Source: Magnolia sinica (lineage: Eukaryota > Streptophyta > Magnoliopsida > Magnoliales > Magnoliaceae). From it: 64,000 nucleotides of DNA. Where the stretch lies: the NCBI RefSeq assembly GCF_029962835.1, contig NC_080586.1, positions 63,992,001 through 64,056,000 on the forward strand. Direction: 5' to 3'. The number at the start of each line of letters is the position of its first letter. Positions within the stretch are counted from its first letter, which is position 1. The translations under genes were made by a program, and so were the position numbers. A model generated the notes under the pieces. The model did not search any database and was not told the DNA's origin. It saw only the letters and a list, made by a program, of their open reading frames with translations. Positions 47,605-57,920 of this stretch are shown one piece after another.

Positions 47605-48681
47605 TTATGGTTGCCGAGCGGTTTTTGCATTATCCTCAAGATATATGCGGTGAGTACAAATCGAAGGATCGATTCTCTTGAGGTCCGCTATCGTCCATCC
47701 CAGGGCTCCTTTATGCTCAATGAGAGTAGATATGAGCATACTCTCCTGTTCTTTCTCTAGGTAGGCAGAGATCACCACCGGGTATGTCTCATCTTGACCT
47801 AAATAAGCATATTTTAAATCAGAGGGCAAAGGTTTTAGGTCAAGCTTCGACGGCTTGAGGTTAGACGGTAGAGGCACTACATCGGTTTGTGGCAATTCTT
47901 CAAATTGTGGCCTCCACCGGTTAACTTCAAGTACCGGTGCAGTATCAAGCAAGGCGCACGTCTCCCTAATCATGTCATCATCAAAATCATGGGAGTGGGT
48001 CAGACACGTCTCTAGATGGTCAGAGGATAAGGTTAGAGGTGTCGTATCTTCCACTAAAGAGTCAATCATGTTAATGTCGTGGACATCGTCATCCTCCTCT
48101 AAGTTTCTGCCGTTATTTAAAAAGTTTGACTCCAATGTCATATTCCTAAAAGACATAGTCATGACACTATTCCTGCAATTGATAATTGCATTTGAAGTGG
48201 CAAGGAATGGGCGGCCAAAAATGACGGGGATCTGAGTGCTTATGTTATTGATGGGTTCGGTGTCCAGGATGATAAAATTTACAGGGTAGTAAAATCTATC
48301 AACTTGGACCAACACATCCTCAATTATCCCTCTTGGTACACGAACAGAGCGATCAGCAAGTTGTAGTATGGTTAGGGTGGGTTTTAATTCACCCAAACCT
48401 AACTGTTTGTATACCGCGTAGAGAATCAGATTGACGCCCGCTCTTAGGTCAAGAAGTGCATGATCTATTCGATGGTCCCCAATTACACATAATATGGTTA
48501 GGGTACCGGGATCCTTTAATTTCTGTGGCACGTCTTGCTTTAGAATGGCACTCACTTTCTCGGTCAAGAAGATCTTCTTTTGAATACTCTGTCGTCGTTT
48601 GGTCGTGCATAAGTCTTTCAGGAATTTGGCATATGAAGGTATCTGTTTCACGACATCAAGTAGAGGAATGTTGACTTTCAC
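47605..48681 (-). pseudogene. pol: RE3 protease and linker
   Basis: An open 358-codon stretch of Athila type: PSYAKFLKDLCTTKRRQSIQ, CVIGDHRIDHALLDL, then the protease core with YKQLGLGELKPTLTILQLAD and IIEDVLVQVDRFYYPV. The active-site triplet reads DLRA where relatives have DLGA, a Gly-to-Arg change expected to inactivate it. A long acidic linker (LETCLTHSHDFDDDMIRETC) follows before RT. A similar but extended linker-like sequence forms the RE6 ORF at 57921-58976. Confidence 0.88.
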
Positions 48682-48973
48682 ATTTCAATACCTCTAGGAT
48701 ATCCTGAGAGTTAAAGAGAGATTTTTGTGAAACCAACCGTTGGGGGAATGGAGCAACTGGCTTCTCTAGAAGTTCCGGTTCTAATTTTTGTGGGGCATCA
48801 CTAAATCCATCATTGTTATCCTCTTTTGGTTCTTGAGACTTTTCGGGCCTAACCGAAAGAGTTTTATCAATGATTTTTCCACTCCTAAGAGTGGTGATGG
48901 ATTTAGCATGCCCCATCTGATTTGAAGAGCTGGGATCATTGATCTCGTACTGCGGTTTAGGATTGGGGAGAGG
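48682..48973 (-). pseudogene. RE3 gag-protease connecting region (out of frame)
   Basis: A minus-strand frame (48656-48916) contains MGHAKSITTLRSGKIIDKT, the usual Athila 'TLRSGK' segment between zinc knuckle and protease. It joins neighbouring segments only through frameshifts near 48680 and 48960. Confidence 0.7.
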
Positions 48974-50196
48974 TTATGCAGGAAGCATCCCCTTTTCTAT
49001 AACCGTCATACGAGAATCTATCTTTTGCATAAAATTTGCAATTTCCCGCATTGCCTGAGCCAGCTCTTGTATGGAATTTTGAACCGGTTCCTCTTGAGGT
49101 TTCACTTGATTTGGATTTTGATTGAAGAAACCTTGAGGGGTAGCCATTTGTCCATTTCTCCAACTAAAGTTTGGATGATTTTTCCAACCAGGATTGTACG
49201 TATTGGAGTTAGGTCCAGTAAAAGGTCTTTGATAGTTGTTTACGGCATTAGCTTGTTCATTCAATACTCCTCGAAAGGCGGGTATTGTAGGACAATTTTC
49301 AGTTGTATGAATGTTGCAATCACAGATGCCGCAAACAATTTCATTAACCCTATCCTTCTTTCCTTTCATGGCCTCAACTTTCCTTATGAGCGTAGTCACT
49401 TTACACTTGAGATCATCCTCCTCTTTCAAGAGATATAATCCACCTTTCTCCTTTAATTGAGTCGGCCTAGACGTGGTATTCGACTTTGGGTAATAGTCCC
49501 ATGATTGTGTTTTTCAGCAAGACTATCGAGGTAATCCCATATCTCGTCAACATCTTTATTAATGAACTCTCCATTACACATTATCTCGACCATTTGGCGC
49601 ATGGAAGATGTCAGTCCATCATAGAAAAAATTTGTAATGCGCCACATTTCAAATCCGTGTTGTGGGCATGAACTGACCAAATCTTTGAACCTTTCCCAAC
49701 ATTGGAAGAATGTTTCATCTTCCCTTTGGGCAAAGTTCATGATTGCTTTTCTGAGGGTAATCGTTTTATGATGTGGAAAGAATTTTTTTATGAATTCCCT
49801 CTGCATGTCGTTCCATGTGCCAATGGATCTAGGATGCAGTGAATGTAACCACGTCTTAGCTTTCTCTTTTAAGGAAAAAGGAAAGAGTTTCAGCCTAATT
49901 GTATCCTCAGATACATTAGGAAAAAGTAATGTAGCTATAATCTCATCGAACTCTTTCAAATGTAAATATGGACTTTTTGATTCAAGTCCATGGAATTTGG
50001 GAAGGAGTTGGATAACTCCTCAGTTGATATCCATTTGTCATGTGTTTTCAGGAAAAATCATGCATGAGGGCGTACTCACTCCTGCCGGTTGTAGATAATC
50101 TCGTAAAGTACGAGGCGGGGGTGCCTGATGCACCTCATTCTCATCTTGGGTATCCTCCACCCTGGGTGGAAGTAGAGGAGGTTGGTCTTCAGCCAT
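48974..50196 (-). pseudogene. gag: RE3 gag (broken)
   Basis: Capsid gene of an Athila-like element. The start is taken at the ATG at 50196 (MAEDQPPLLPPR), with an RTLRDYLQP segment soon after. The first frame stops at 50038-50040. The core resumes about 49960 as LKLFPFSLKEKAKTWLHSL, FFPHHKTITLRKAI, ERFKDLVSSCPQHGFEMW and DVDEIWDYLDSLAEKH. A further shift near 49440 leads to a CCHC-type knuckle (CGICDCNIHTTENC), then GWKNHPNFSWRN. At least two breaks make it non-functional. Confidence 0.88.
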
Positions 50197-50431
50197 AACT
50201 TCAGTTAACTCGGGAGATTTCGAGTGGTGTCTAGTCTTGCGATGGATAGTCAACCCCTCAACCAATCCTCCTTCAGTCAAGAGACATCGAGTGTTGTCAC
50301 AGGCCCACTTGGGCATGAAACACTCGCAGCCTTTAATCAAATTTTGAAACCTAATCCTAAGAAGGAAAAGAAAATCTAAAAAGAAAGAGAGGGAGAGTTG
50401 GAAAGAAATTACCAAAATTTGAAACCTAATT

Positions 50432-51352
50432 CACTGCTGGTTCGAGGAATCCACAACGTCCACTACATTCTACTCAAAAAATCATTCGGATCTGGTCGGT
50501 TTTGGATTGACGCTGAAGCAGCCCACCTGATTTTCCATATTGCCGTTCAACCTGCGTTTGAATGGTATTTTCCTGTGTATACGAGCATAGGTTTGGAAAA
50601 ACCTCATGTGTACGGTCGGTTTGACCTTCTGAAACAAATGGACGGTCCGGATTAGAGATATCTGCGATGATGGTGGCCCACCTGACTTCAACCGCAACTC
50701 TCTGTTGCAAACAGCGAACGGCTTTGCCGTTTTTGAGTTGTAATCGGCCAACGCCTTGTTGACCGTCTTCAATTTCTTGGTGCACAGCGAGTCTTCCGGT
50801 ACGTGGTGTACACGCACTGCAGCATAGGGTCTACTTTGATATATTCATGAAATCCGTTTTGTCCATCCATTCTGTCATATCATTTAAACCGTCCAGACCA
50901 AGTTTGAAGCATATCCAGATATCAGGCGGGCCCCACATAACGATTAAAGGGGCTGATCTGTCCGTTGGGCCACTTCTAGAGGGATCCAATGGATGAAATT
51001 TTACGTGTACGGTTAATTTATGGCCCTCATGACATGTATGAAGTTTTGAGTCGAACAGATGATGGAAACCCAGTGATCTTGCATTCTGGCTGACTTTCAG
51101 GCCGCTTGAGCTTCAGTTTCTCGATTTTCGCGGATCCCTGGCGTATAATTCCGTAGATCTTGGTCCCCTAGAGTCCGCCCCTTACCTTGATGCATTTTGA
51201 ACGTTAAATCCATGCTTTTAGCATCCCGATCCAGTCCCAGCTCGCAATTCCACCTTGCAACACAAACATGATTAAAATGGGTTATTAAATGGTACCATGT
51301 TCATAAATCCAGGTAATAACTGGACCTGATATGCAATATTTGACCCTCAACA
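50432..51352 (-). repeat. 5' LTR remnant of RE3
   Basis: It matches the first ~925 bp of the complete RE3 LTR and stops at CCAGCAGTGAA, equivalent to about 34088. The last ~1.28 kb of LTR and the primer-binding site are missing, so a deletion joined U3 to the gag leader. The motif GAAACCTAAT occurs on both sides of this point (near 50356 and 50421), a possible microhomology. Confidence 0.85.
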
Positions 51353-51357
51353 TATAT

Positions 51358-51662
51358 ATATTTGTTTGGTATAGTACATTAATAGTTATAAATAAGTATT
51401 CATTTACAATCATTTATAATGTATTTTTGTGATTATGTATGCATTTATAGTATAGTAAAGCTAATATTAAGTGATGCATATTTTATATATAGTATGATAT
51501 AATAACCTATAGCTTAAAATTATAAAAATGTAAATGTTAGTGAATATATATATAATAATGTGTTGGTATACCATTTATTCTATATATAGTTTAAATAATA
51601 TATATGATTGAATAATTCGTGTAACATATGTATTATTATGTATAATTATAAAGTTACTTTGT

Positions 51663-51733
<71 letters not shown>

Positions 51734-52010
51734 TACATCACATTTAAAATGAATTATTTGGGTATCAACTTAAGATGGGCCACCCATCTGACTTGAGGTA
51801 GATCTATAACTCTAGATCTTACGAGCACTCCTACAATTAGATTCCTCTACATATCAGTTGGATGATAGATCTCGAACCTCGTAGTTGCTCCACCATCTTG
51901 ACAGTTGGATTTAGGCTAGAGTGTGAATGTTCACATAAATCAGGATTGTATTTATACTAAGTCAGGTTCTCATGGTAGCACCTGAGTATAGAAAAGTACA
52001 GGGTGTTACA
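51358..52010 (-). repeat. RE4 3' LTR, first part
   Basis: On the minus strand it starts TGTAACACCCTGTAC directly after a polypurine tract and runs ~650 bp until RE3 interrupts it. It contains a long (AT)n tract at 51668-51730. The continuation is at 35375-39592. Confidence 0.7.
51668..51730. repeat. (AT)n microsatellite
   Basis: About 31 uninterrupted AT units, self-complementary, lying about 310 bp from the RE3 insertion point. Confidence 0.95.
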
Positions 52011-52011
52011 A

Positions 52012-52025
52012 TCTACCCCCCTTAA
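52012..52025 (-). other. Polypurine tract of RE4
   Basis: On the minus strand CTTTAAGGGGGGTAGAT directly precedes the LTR start TGTAACACC. A second, similar tract plus TGTAACAACCTC is about 168 bp upstream (52172-52194), so the LTR-start/PPT module is duplicated. Confidence 0.75.
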
Positions 52026-52895
52026 AGAGAATTTCATCCTCGAAATTCAATACCTCTACCTTAAATGGGAATGAGGATAATGTATCCTACCCTATCTGTT
52101 ATCATTCACCACCTTCCCCGTGATACATGTTTATGTGCTCAAGGGTTCGTGACTAATTGCTAGGACTGAGGTTGTTACAATCTACCCCTCTTAAAGAAGA
52201 ATCTTGCCCACGAGATTTGATTATGATCATCCCCATTTCCTTTAGTATCTATTACGATCAAGGATTTACTTAAATGTCGTGAAGAAGAGTTTTACTACTC
52301 TTCTATATTTATATATTTGTGCGTGTATGTTTGAAGTTCACAATGGCAGTTCTACGTCATCTAAAAGAAGAGTAATAGTTTTATGTTTTCACTGTTCAGG
52401 TTAACATAAACAGACGGTTATGGTCGGTCTAAGCCTGATATGCCAAACTTCTGCCTGGCCGGGCAGTGAGTCTATCAGTATCCCTCTCAATCCTAGTGAG
52501 TATCGATCTTCTACTTGATCAAGGCATTGAGATCATTGTAATCATTAGGATTCAGAATTTACGTCAAACTACGTATACTTCGCTTAAACATGGTTTTGTT
52601 GATTTGAGTTCCCGATCATTCTATTCATTTGAGTCATGTTTTTTTTTAAAAAAAATTAAGGGAATAGGCCTAAACGGTTCCTTATGCTTTAACATTGCCT
52701 TTTAGTTATCTAAGTAACCAAAAATCTATAATCTAATAATTTCTAATCGTTCTAGTCACATTACTACGCATTCTAAAATCTTTTTAATCTTTACTAACTA
52801 TTTGTAACTACTAAGGAAGATTTATAAAGGTTGTACCTTGGTGGCTGAAGTCATTGTACTGGAGGAGAGATTCCCTCATCTCGTTGTTTCTTAAA
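52026..52895 (-). other. RE4 interior downstream of gag: no pol
   Basis: About 870 bp between the gag end and the polypurine tract with no protease, RT or integrase resemblance on the minus strand. RE4 thus looks like a gag-only non-autonomous element. Confidence 0.65.
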
Positions 52896-53903
52896 ACACT
52901 ACTTCAAGAAGTGACCTAGCCTTCCACAATAGTCGCAAAGCTTATCCTGACCCGGGAATGAGTCGGGTGGGACATTAATTCCATCCTCTCTTTAGCCATA
53001 GGAGATGCGATTGGCGTCGTCTTGGCTTTGCTTGCCGAACCTCGAATAAGGCACGTGTTTTGGCTCTATGCTTGAAGTCCTTCTCTATTTGTATGGCTTT
53101 GTCCATGAGATCAACGAAGTTAGTAAAGTCGAAGGTGCACAATCTCGACTGGATTTCAGGTCGGAGACCTCCCTTAAACTTTTCCAATTTATATTCCTCA
53201 TCCTCAACAGCCTTTGGTATATATCGTGACAATTCGTCAAAGCGCGTTTCATATTGCGACACTGTCGTATTCCATTGTTCCAATTTGAGAAACTCAGATA
53301 TTTTCTTGTGACGATAGCACGGAGGAAAGTATTTTTCATTGAACCTTTTCTTAAACTCATTCCAGGTCCACTCATAATCAGATGGGGCTCTTCTTAGCAC
53401 GCCTTCCCACCACATAGCAGCCTCGCCTTCCAAGGCATAAGTGGCGAGATAACCTTTTAGGGGTCCGAACAACCCAACGATCTCATCATCTTGGCCATTC
53501 TATTCAGCTAGTGTTCTGCTAGAACTAGATTTGGTGCTCTTGAGAAGGATGGTGGCCTCAACCTCTGAAACCTTTCAAATATATCTGCCCCACTAACTTC
53601 TTCAGCCTTCGAAGCCGATGCACCCATATTATGTTAGAGAGCTTCTAACAATGAGGTGATCGAAGCCTGTTGTTGTTGTACAATGGTAGTCAACTGACTA
53701 ATAACATCGCCAAGTGGGGTTTCAAGTTGTGCATTTGGTGGAGGTGTGCCCACATGACTCACAGGTGACTGAGACGGGATAGTCCCTGACGTAGGCTCTC
53801 TTTTAGGGCCACTTGGCCTAATTGGAGGTGTAAGAGAGCTCTCAGGACTCCCTTCTCTAACCACCTCGTCTGTCGGCGACGTTAGCGAACGGAAAGTTCG
53901 CAA
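52896..53903 (-). pseudogene. gag: RE4 gag (gypsy type, with stops)
   Basis: N-terminal open part 53903-53634 (MRTFRSLTSPTDE, VVREGSPESSL, QQQQASITSLLEAL). The core is in a second open part, 53472-52975: ATYALEGEAAMWWEG, FNEKYFPPCYRHKK, EFLKLEQWNTTVSQYETRF, KFKGGLRPEIQSRL. Between them LRPPSFSRAP and NRMAKMMRSLGCSDP are interrupted by stops at 'EAL*', 'AEH*LN' (Trp to stop) and 'SDP*KV'. Downstream, a zinc-knuckle remnant LCDYCGRLGHFLK*C lies at about 52896-52945. Length and motifs match gag of Tekay/Retand-like gypsy elements. RE4 apparently kept gag but no pol. Confidence 0.85.
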
Positions 53904-54929
53904 TCTCGAACGATGGGAATTTGAAGCCCTAATCCTGTTGAAAGAAAGGATTTATCATTGTCTCATCCTCATAAGTTTAAACAAGTCTTAACCTAAGATT
54001 GTAAGATAGCTTATATGAATCATACGACTGGAGTATTGTTTAGGTCGATGGGTGCTCGTCAACTCTCTATCCTTTGTGATTAGTTGTAACCAGACTCCAA
54101 AGATTTTTAAATGGCCCTTCTAGCTGTTATGTAAACTGTAACCCATATCTTTTAGTTCTCAACCAACCGTTAAGGTCCTATGATAATCTTTAAGGTTATT
54201 TTAGTGTCCTGAGATGTACTACAGGGGGTCTAGACTCATGAGTTCTTGAATTTTAACCCAACTTTCCACAACACCTAAAACTTATTTCTAAGTTCAATGA
54301 CTACCCTAGAATTCCTCATGGGAGCCTAAAATTTCTATATGGGGATTGGGTTTAACTATGTTAATCCTACTTAAGTTTTCAAAGCTAGTCTCAACAAGCC
54401 TAGCCTAGGGCTGGAATTTTGCCCGAAATTCTAAATTCTTACTATTACTTATTTCCATTCGTTGGAACATACAAGAGATGTGTTAGGGGATTTAAATTAC
54501 AGAAACCTAGTCTGATTCCTTAAGCTTATAGAGCGCTTATATTTGATTTAACACACGACATGGTGGGTACTTGTTTCCCTATGGTACCTGAGTTTAGTAC
54601 CTGGTCTCAAACATCTATAATTTACAAGGGAACCTAAGTTCTTGCTTCTAAGTTCAAATGGCTAAGCCTAAAATCATAAGGGACCCTAAAATTTAAGTTC
54701 CTAGATTCAGCAAATCACAATTCATAAAGGAACTTAGGTTTGTGTTTCTAAGTTCAAATGGTTAACCCTAACATTTCGAGGGAGCCTAAAATTTAGATTT
54801 CTAAGTTCATAAATTACCTTAACACTAGGGGAATGAAACTCGGTTTCAAGTCTCTAATTTCTTCAATGCAACTATGGATTATTTGAGGTCATATAAGTCC
54901 CGTTTTTCCCAAGGCCTAGTTTATCTAGA
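53904..54929 (-). other. RE4 5' leader
   Basis: About 1 kb between the primer-binding site and gag without an ORF. It has repeated phrases such as CTAAGTTCAAATGG...CCTAAAAT (54300-54830). No function can be assigned. Confidence 0.5.
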
Positions 54930-54946
54930 CTCGCTCTGATACCAAC
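54930..54946 (-). other. Primer-binding site of RE4
   Basis: On the minus strand GTTGGTATCAGAGCGAG follows the LTR end ...GGGGCGTTACA, a perfect initiator Met-tRNA type site. Confidence 0.9.
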
Positions 54947-56608
54947 TGTAACGCCCCATTTTCAAGACCCGAATATATAACCCGTTTTCCAAAAACCCAA
55001 GTGTTAGCCTATAAAATCCAGTGTAAATTTGAACCGTTTGTCATTAATTAGATTTAACAACAACGAAACTAGAATAAACAATGCATTAAATAAAAACATT
55101 CTGATCATTACAAAATTTCAAATGTGGCACCCATACAGGACTTATACAATCTCAAATAACAGAGTTCAGGTAAGTAAAAACATGAGTCTATCAACTAGTA
55201 ATGGAGATCAATGCAGGCCGCAAGGACCCCACCTAGCTCCTTAGCTACTCGATCTGCTCCAGCAACCTAGTGAATAGCATCGGCTCACCCTATACCTACA
55301 TCAACTATTACGATTTGATAGCGTCAATGGCTATCGCAGTGAGGAGCACCCTCTCAGATTACACACTCATCATTCATAATCCAGTATAGATTACAAGTCA
55401 TGAAATTAGATACACTAAATAGGGCATTTCATCATATTAAGAAAATCAAACCAATCAACTGAATTTCATCATAAACAAAATATAATAGCAGTCGCAATGC
55501 AAGGAAACATGTCCAAATAACCAAAAAATCAACCATACGACTTTCTATTACACCCGAGAATCGCATATGTACGTGAACTCCGCAAGATGGCTAGAAAATC
55601 GATAAGCGAACTTTAGCTCTATTCAGAAATCATGGTACAAGTGAAATTCATGAGGTGAATAGAAAATCAACCTTCGAACCTCTTCTTCATCTGGAGATCA
55701 TGTCGTATGTGAACTCTGCAAGATGGCTAGAAAATTGATAAGCGAACTTCAGCTCCACCAAAAAATCATAGTACGACTGACACCTCAGATGAAGAGACAA
55801 ACAACACACAAACCTTAAACCACCCGAAAATCATGTCATACATGAACTCCGCAAGATGGCTAGAAAATCGATAAATGAACTTCAGCTCCACTCGAAAATC
55901 ATGTTACGACCGAACGCCGCAAGATGGCTAGGAAAACAAACATACAACTCTAGACCACTCAGAAATTATATCGTACGTGAACACCGCAAGATGGCTAGAA
56001 AATTGATAAACAAACTTCAGCTCTACCTAGAGATCATAGTACGACTGAACTCCGCAAGATGGCTAGGAAAACAAACATACAACTCTAGACCACCCGAAAA
56101 TCATATCGTATGTGAACACCGCAAGATGGCTAGAAAATCGATAAATGAACTTCAGCTACACCTAGGAATCATGGTACAACTGAACTCCGCAAGATGGCTA
56201 AGAAATAACAAATGTGTAAATATAACTAATAAGCCATAAAGGGCACCGATGACCCATCCAAGCCACAAAGGCAAATGTGCGATTCAAGCCGTGTAAGGCA
56301 AATGTGGACCGCAAGATCATAAGTCCAAGGTAAGTTCCATTCAGTTCATCATTCAAGCACAAGTGGTAGCATATAAATAAATTAATACATATATAATAAT
56401 AGATAACATGTTATCATTAAACCATTCATGCATGTTATAATTTAAAAGAAACGTTTATCATCCAACACATGAATTAATTATACCACAAGTTAGCATATTC
56501 AATAGTAAAGTAAGAAACTCAGTTAAGGGAATCATGCTGTCATCTATATCTAGATTGATGAAATCGAGTGGGAAGCTCAAAGGATGAGTCCTCACCTTAT
56601 GTTTGAAC
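54947..56608 (-). repeat. RE4 5' LTR (3' part only)
   Basis: It matches 37990-39592 in reverse complement, including the ~135-bp tandem array (55560-56215). It breaks off at 56608, where another family's LTR begins, so the upstream ~3 kb of this LTR is missing from the window. Confidence 0.82.
55560..56215 (-). repeat. Tandem array in RE4 5' LTR
   Basis: Same monomers as 38474-38995 (GAACTCCGCAAGATGGCTAG on the plus strand). It has more units than the 3' LTR copy and one irregular section (55640-55800). One plus-strand frame reads as 45-residue repeats (MARKxINxLQL...), which I take as a by-product of a period divisible by three. Confidence 0.75.
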
Positions 56609-57750
56609 TGTCATGCCCCAAACTCGGAAACCAGGCTCACAAAATTTTCGATCGTCGAATCTGGCACTGACAGCCTCCATGGTACCTTATTCTCGGCTCC
56701 CAACATCTACACACCAGGTTCTGATCCTGGGATCCTACAAGAAAGATTTCAAACATGATTTTGATTCAGTATAAGCATAACCCACGAACAATAACCACAA
56801 GAACACCATCACAAAATCCACTATGATCAAAAACTTTGAGTACAATGCGTATGAAAGAAAAATACAATATAATGAAAGTAACAGAAACTCCAGAAGCTCG
56901 GCTGCACACTCCAACTATGGCGAGGCTATGGTTGCGTTTTGGTGTCACCTGCACGCATCAATTGTATAGGCTCAAAAGCGATGTAAATGGCTCCAGGGCC
57001 TTGGTATACTTAAGTTATAGCCAAAGGGTGCCTATTTTTGACAAACAGGGCTCTTAGGAAGGTCCATTTCTTACCCACGTCATGGAGCAAGTTTCCTGAC
57101 AATGGATCTAGGCCAGGACTGTGTTTATGGTGCGATCTGACAAATTGATCAGCCGTGAAGGACCCATATCAGATCAACGATCGTCATCTCTCGATCAGGG
57201 CCACAAGTATACCGATAGGTGCAGGAAAATTTTCCTGATCCATGGGTGTAGCTGGGTTAAAAACTGATGGTCTGAAGTCTTCAATTTAGCTCGCAAGTGA
57301 ATGGTCCAATTTACTTAAGTTTGAGTTCATTTTCTAAAGATATTTGCGTTTCTCACACACTTTTCTCAAGGCTCAAGTTGTACATTTTTAGATACTATTT
57401 GGGCTGGATTCCCTTGATGGTTGTCAAGCTCAATAAGAGGGTCATAACCTTATAGTTTCGCGGTCATCAGACTTTCGATGCACGGTCCAGGTCCGATACG
57501 GAGTTTCAATGTGCTCTCGAAAGCAACTGGGTTTTGGGATTCCCCCGAGATTTTTAAGTAATGTTGAGCTAGCGATTTTAATAGTTTTGGGTCTTGCAGT
57601 TTGTTTAGATAGTGGTTCAAGCTAATCTATCGATTAATTTAGTTTAGTACTCAATTAATTTTTGTCTAATTTTCACAGTATACAGTCTTTAGGGATTTCT
57701 GCTTGAGGTGGTGCTCGAGTCTTTTGTACAGATTTTTCTGAGACGTTACA
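56609..57750 (-). repeat. LTR of a further gypsy family related to RE2
   Basis: On the minus strand it starts TGTAACGTCTCAG and ends GGGGCATGACA, 1142 bp. Its last ~370 bp (56609-56975) resemble the RE2 LTR end (41132-41500), including the TTTGGGGCRTGACA terminus; the remainder differs. It has no primer-binding site after it, so it is not part of a complete element. The flanks (CAAAA on the right, TGAAC on the left) do not form a target duplication, which suggests deletion or inter-element recombination. Confidence 0.6.
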
Positions 57751-57920
57751 CAAAATCTAGAGTTCATCTAACAAAACACGCTCCAAAGATTTCAAGAACT
57801 TATAAAAGATATACAACTGTTGAGTTCACGTGATGTGATTATGGAAATATTACTATTGAGAATGAAAAGTTAGATTGTGATAATGAGCATACGGTCCAAT
57901 TTTTTGAATAGTCGATCTCG

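Larger units (their letters stand above)
47158..51352 (-). mobile_element. RE3 left part: 5' LTR remnant, gag, protease, RT start
   Basis: First half of the Athila-like element on the minus strand, ending in the RT core at the inversion junction. The 5' LTR is shortened. Outer flank 51353-51357 is TATAT, the complement of the ATATA after the 3' LTR. In the comparable ~400 bp the two RE3 LTRs differ at about a dozen sites, so RE3 is older than RE2. Confidence 0.88.

Noticed and set aside
55856..56239. 127-codon repeat protein ORF
   Set aside because: It is a by-product of the 135-bp LTR tandem array, whose period is a multiple of three.
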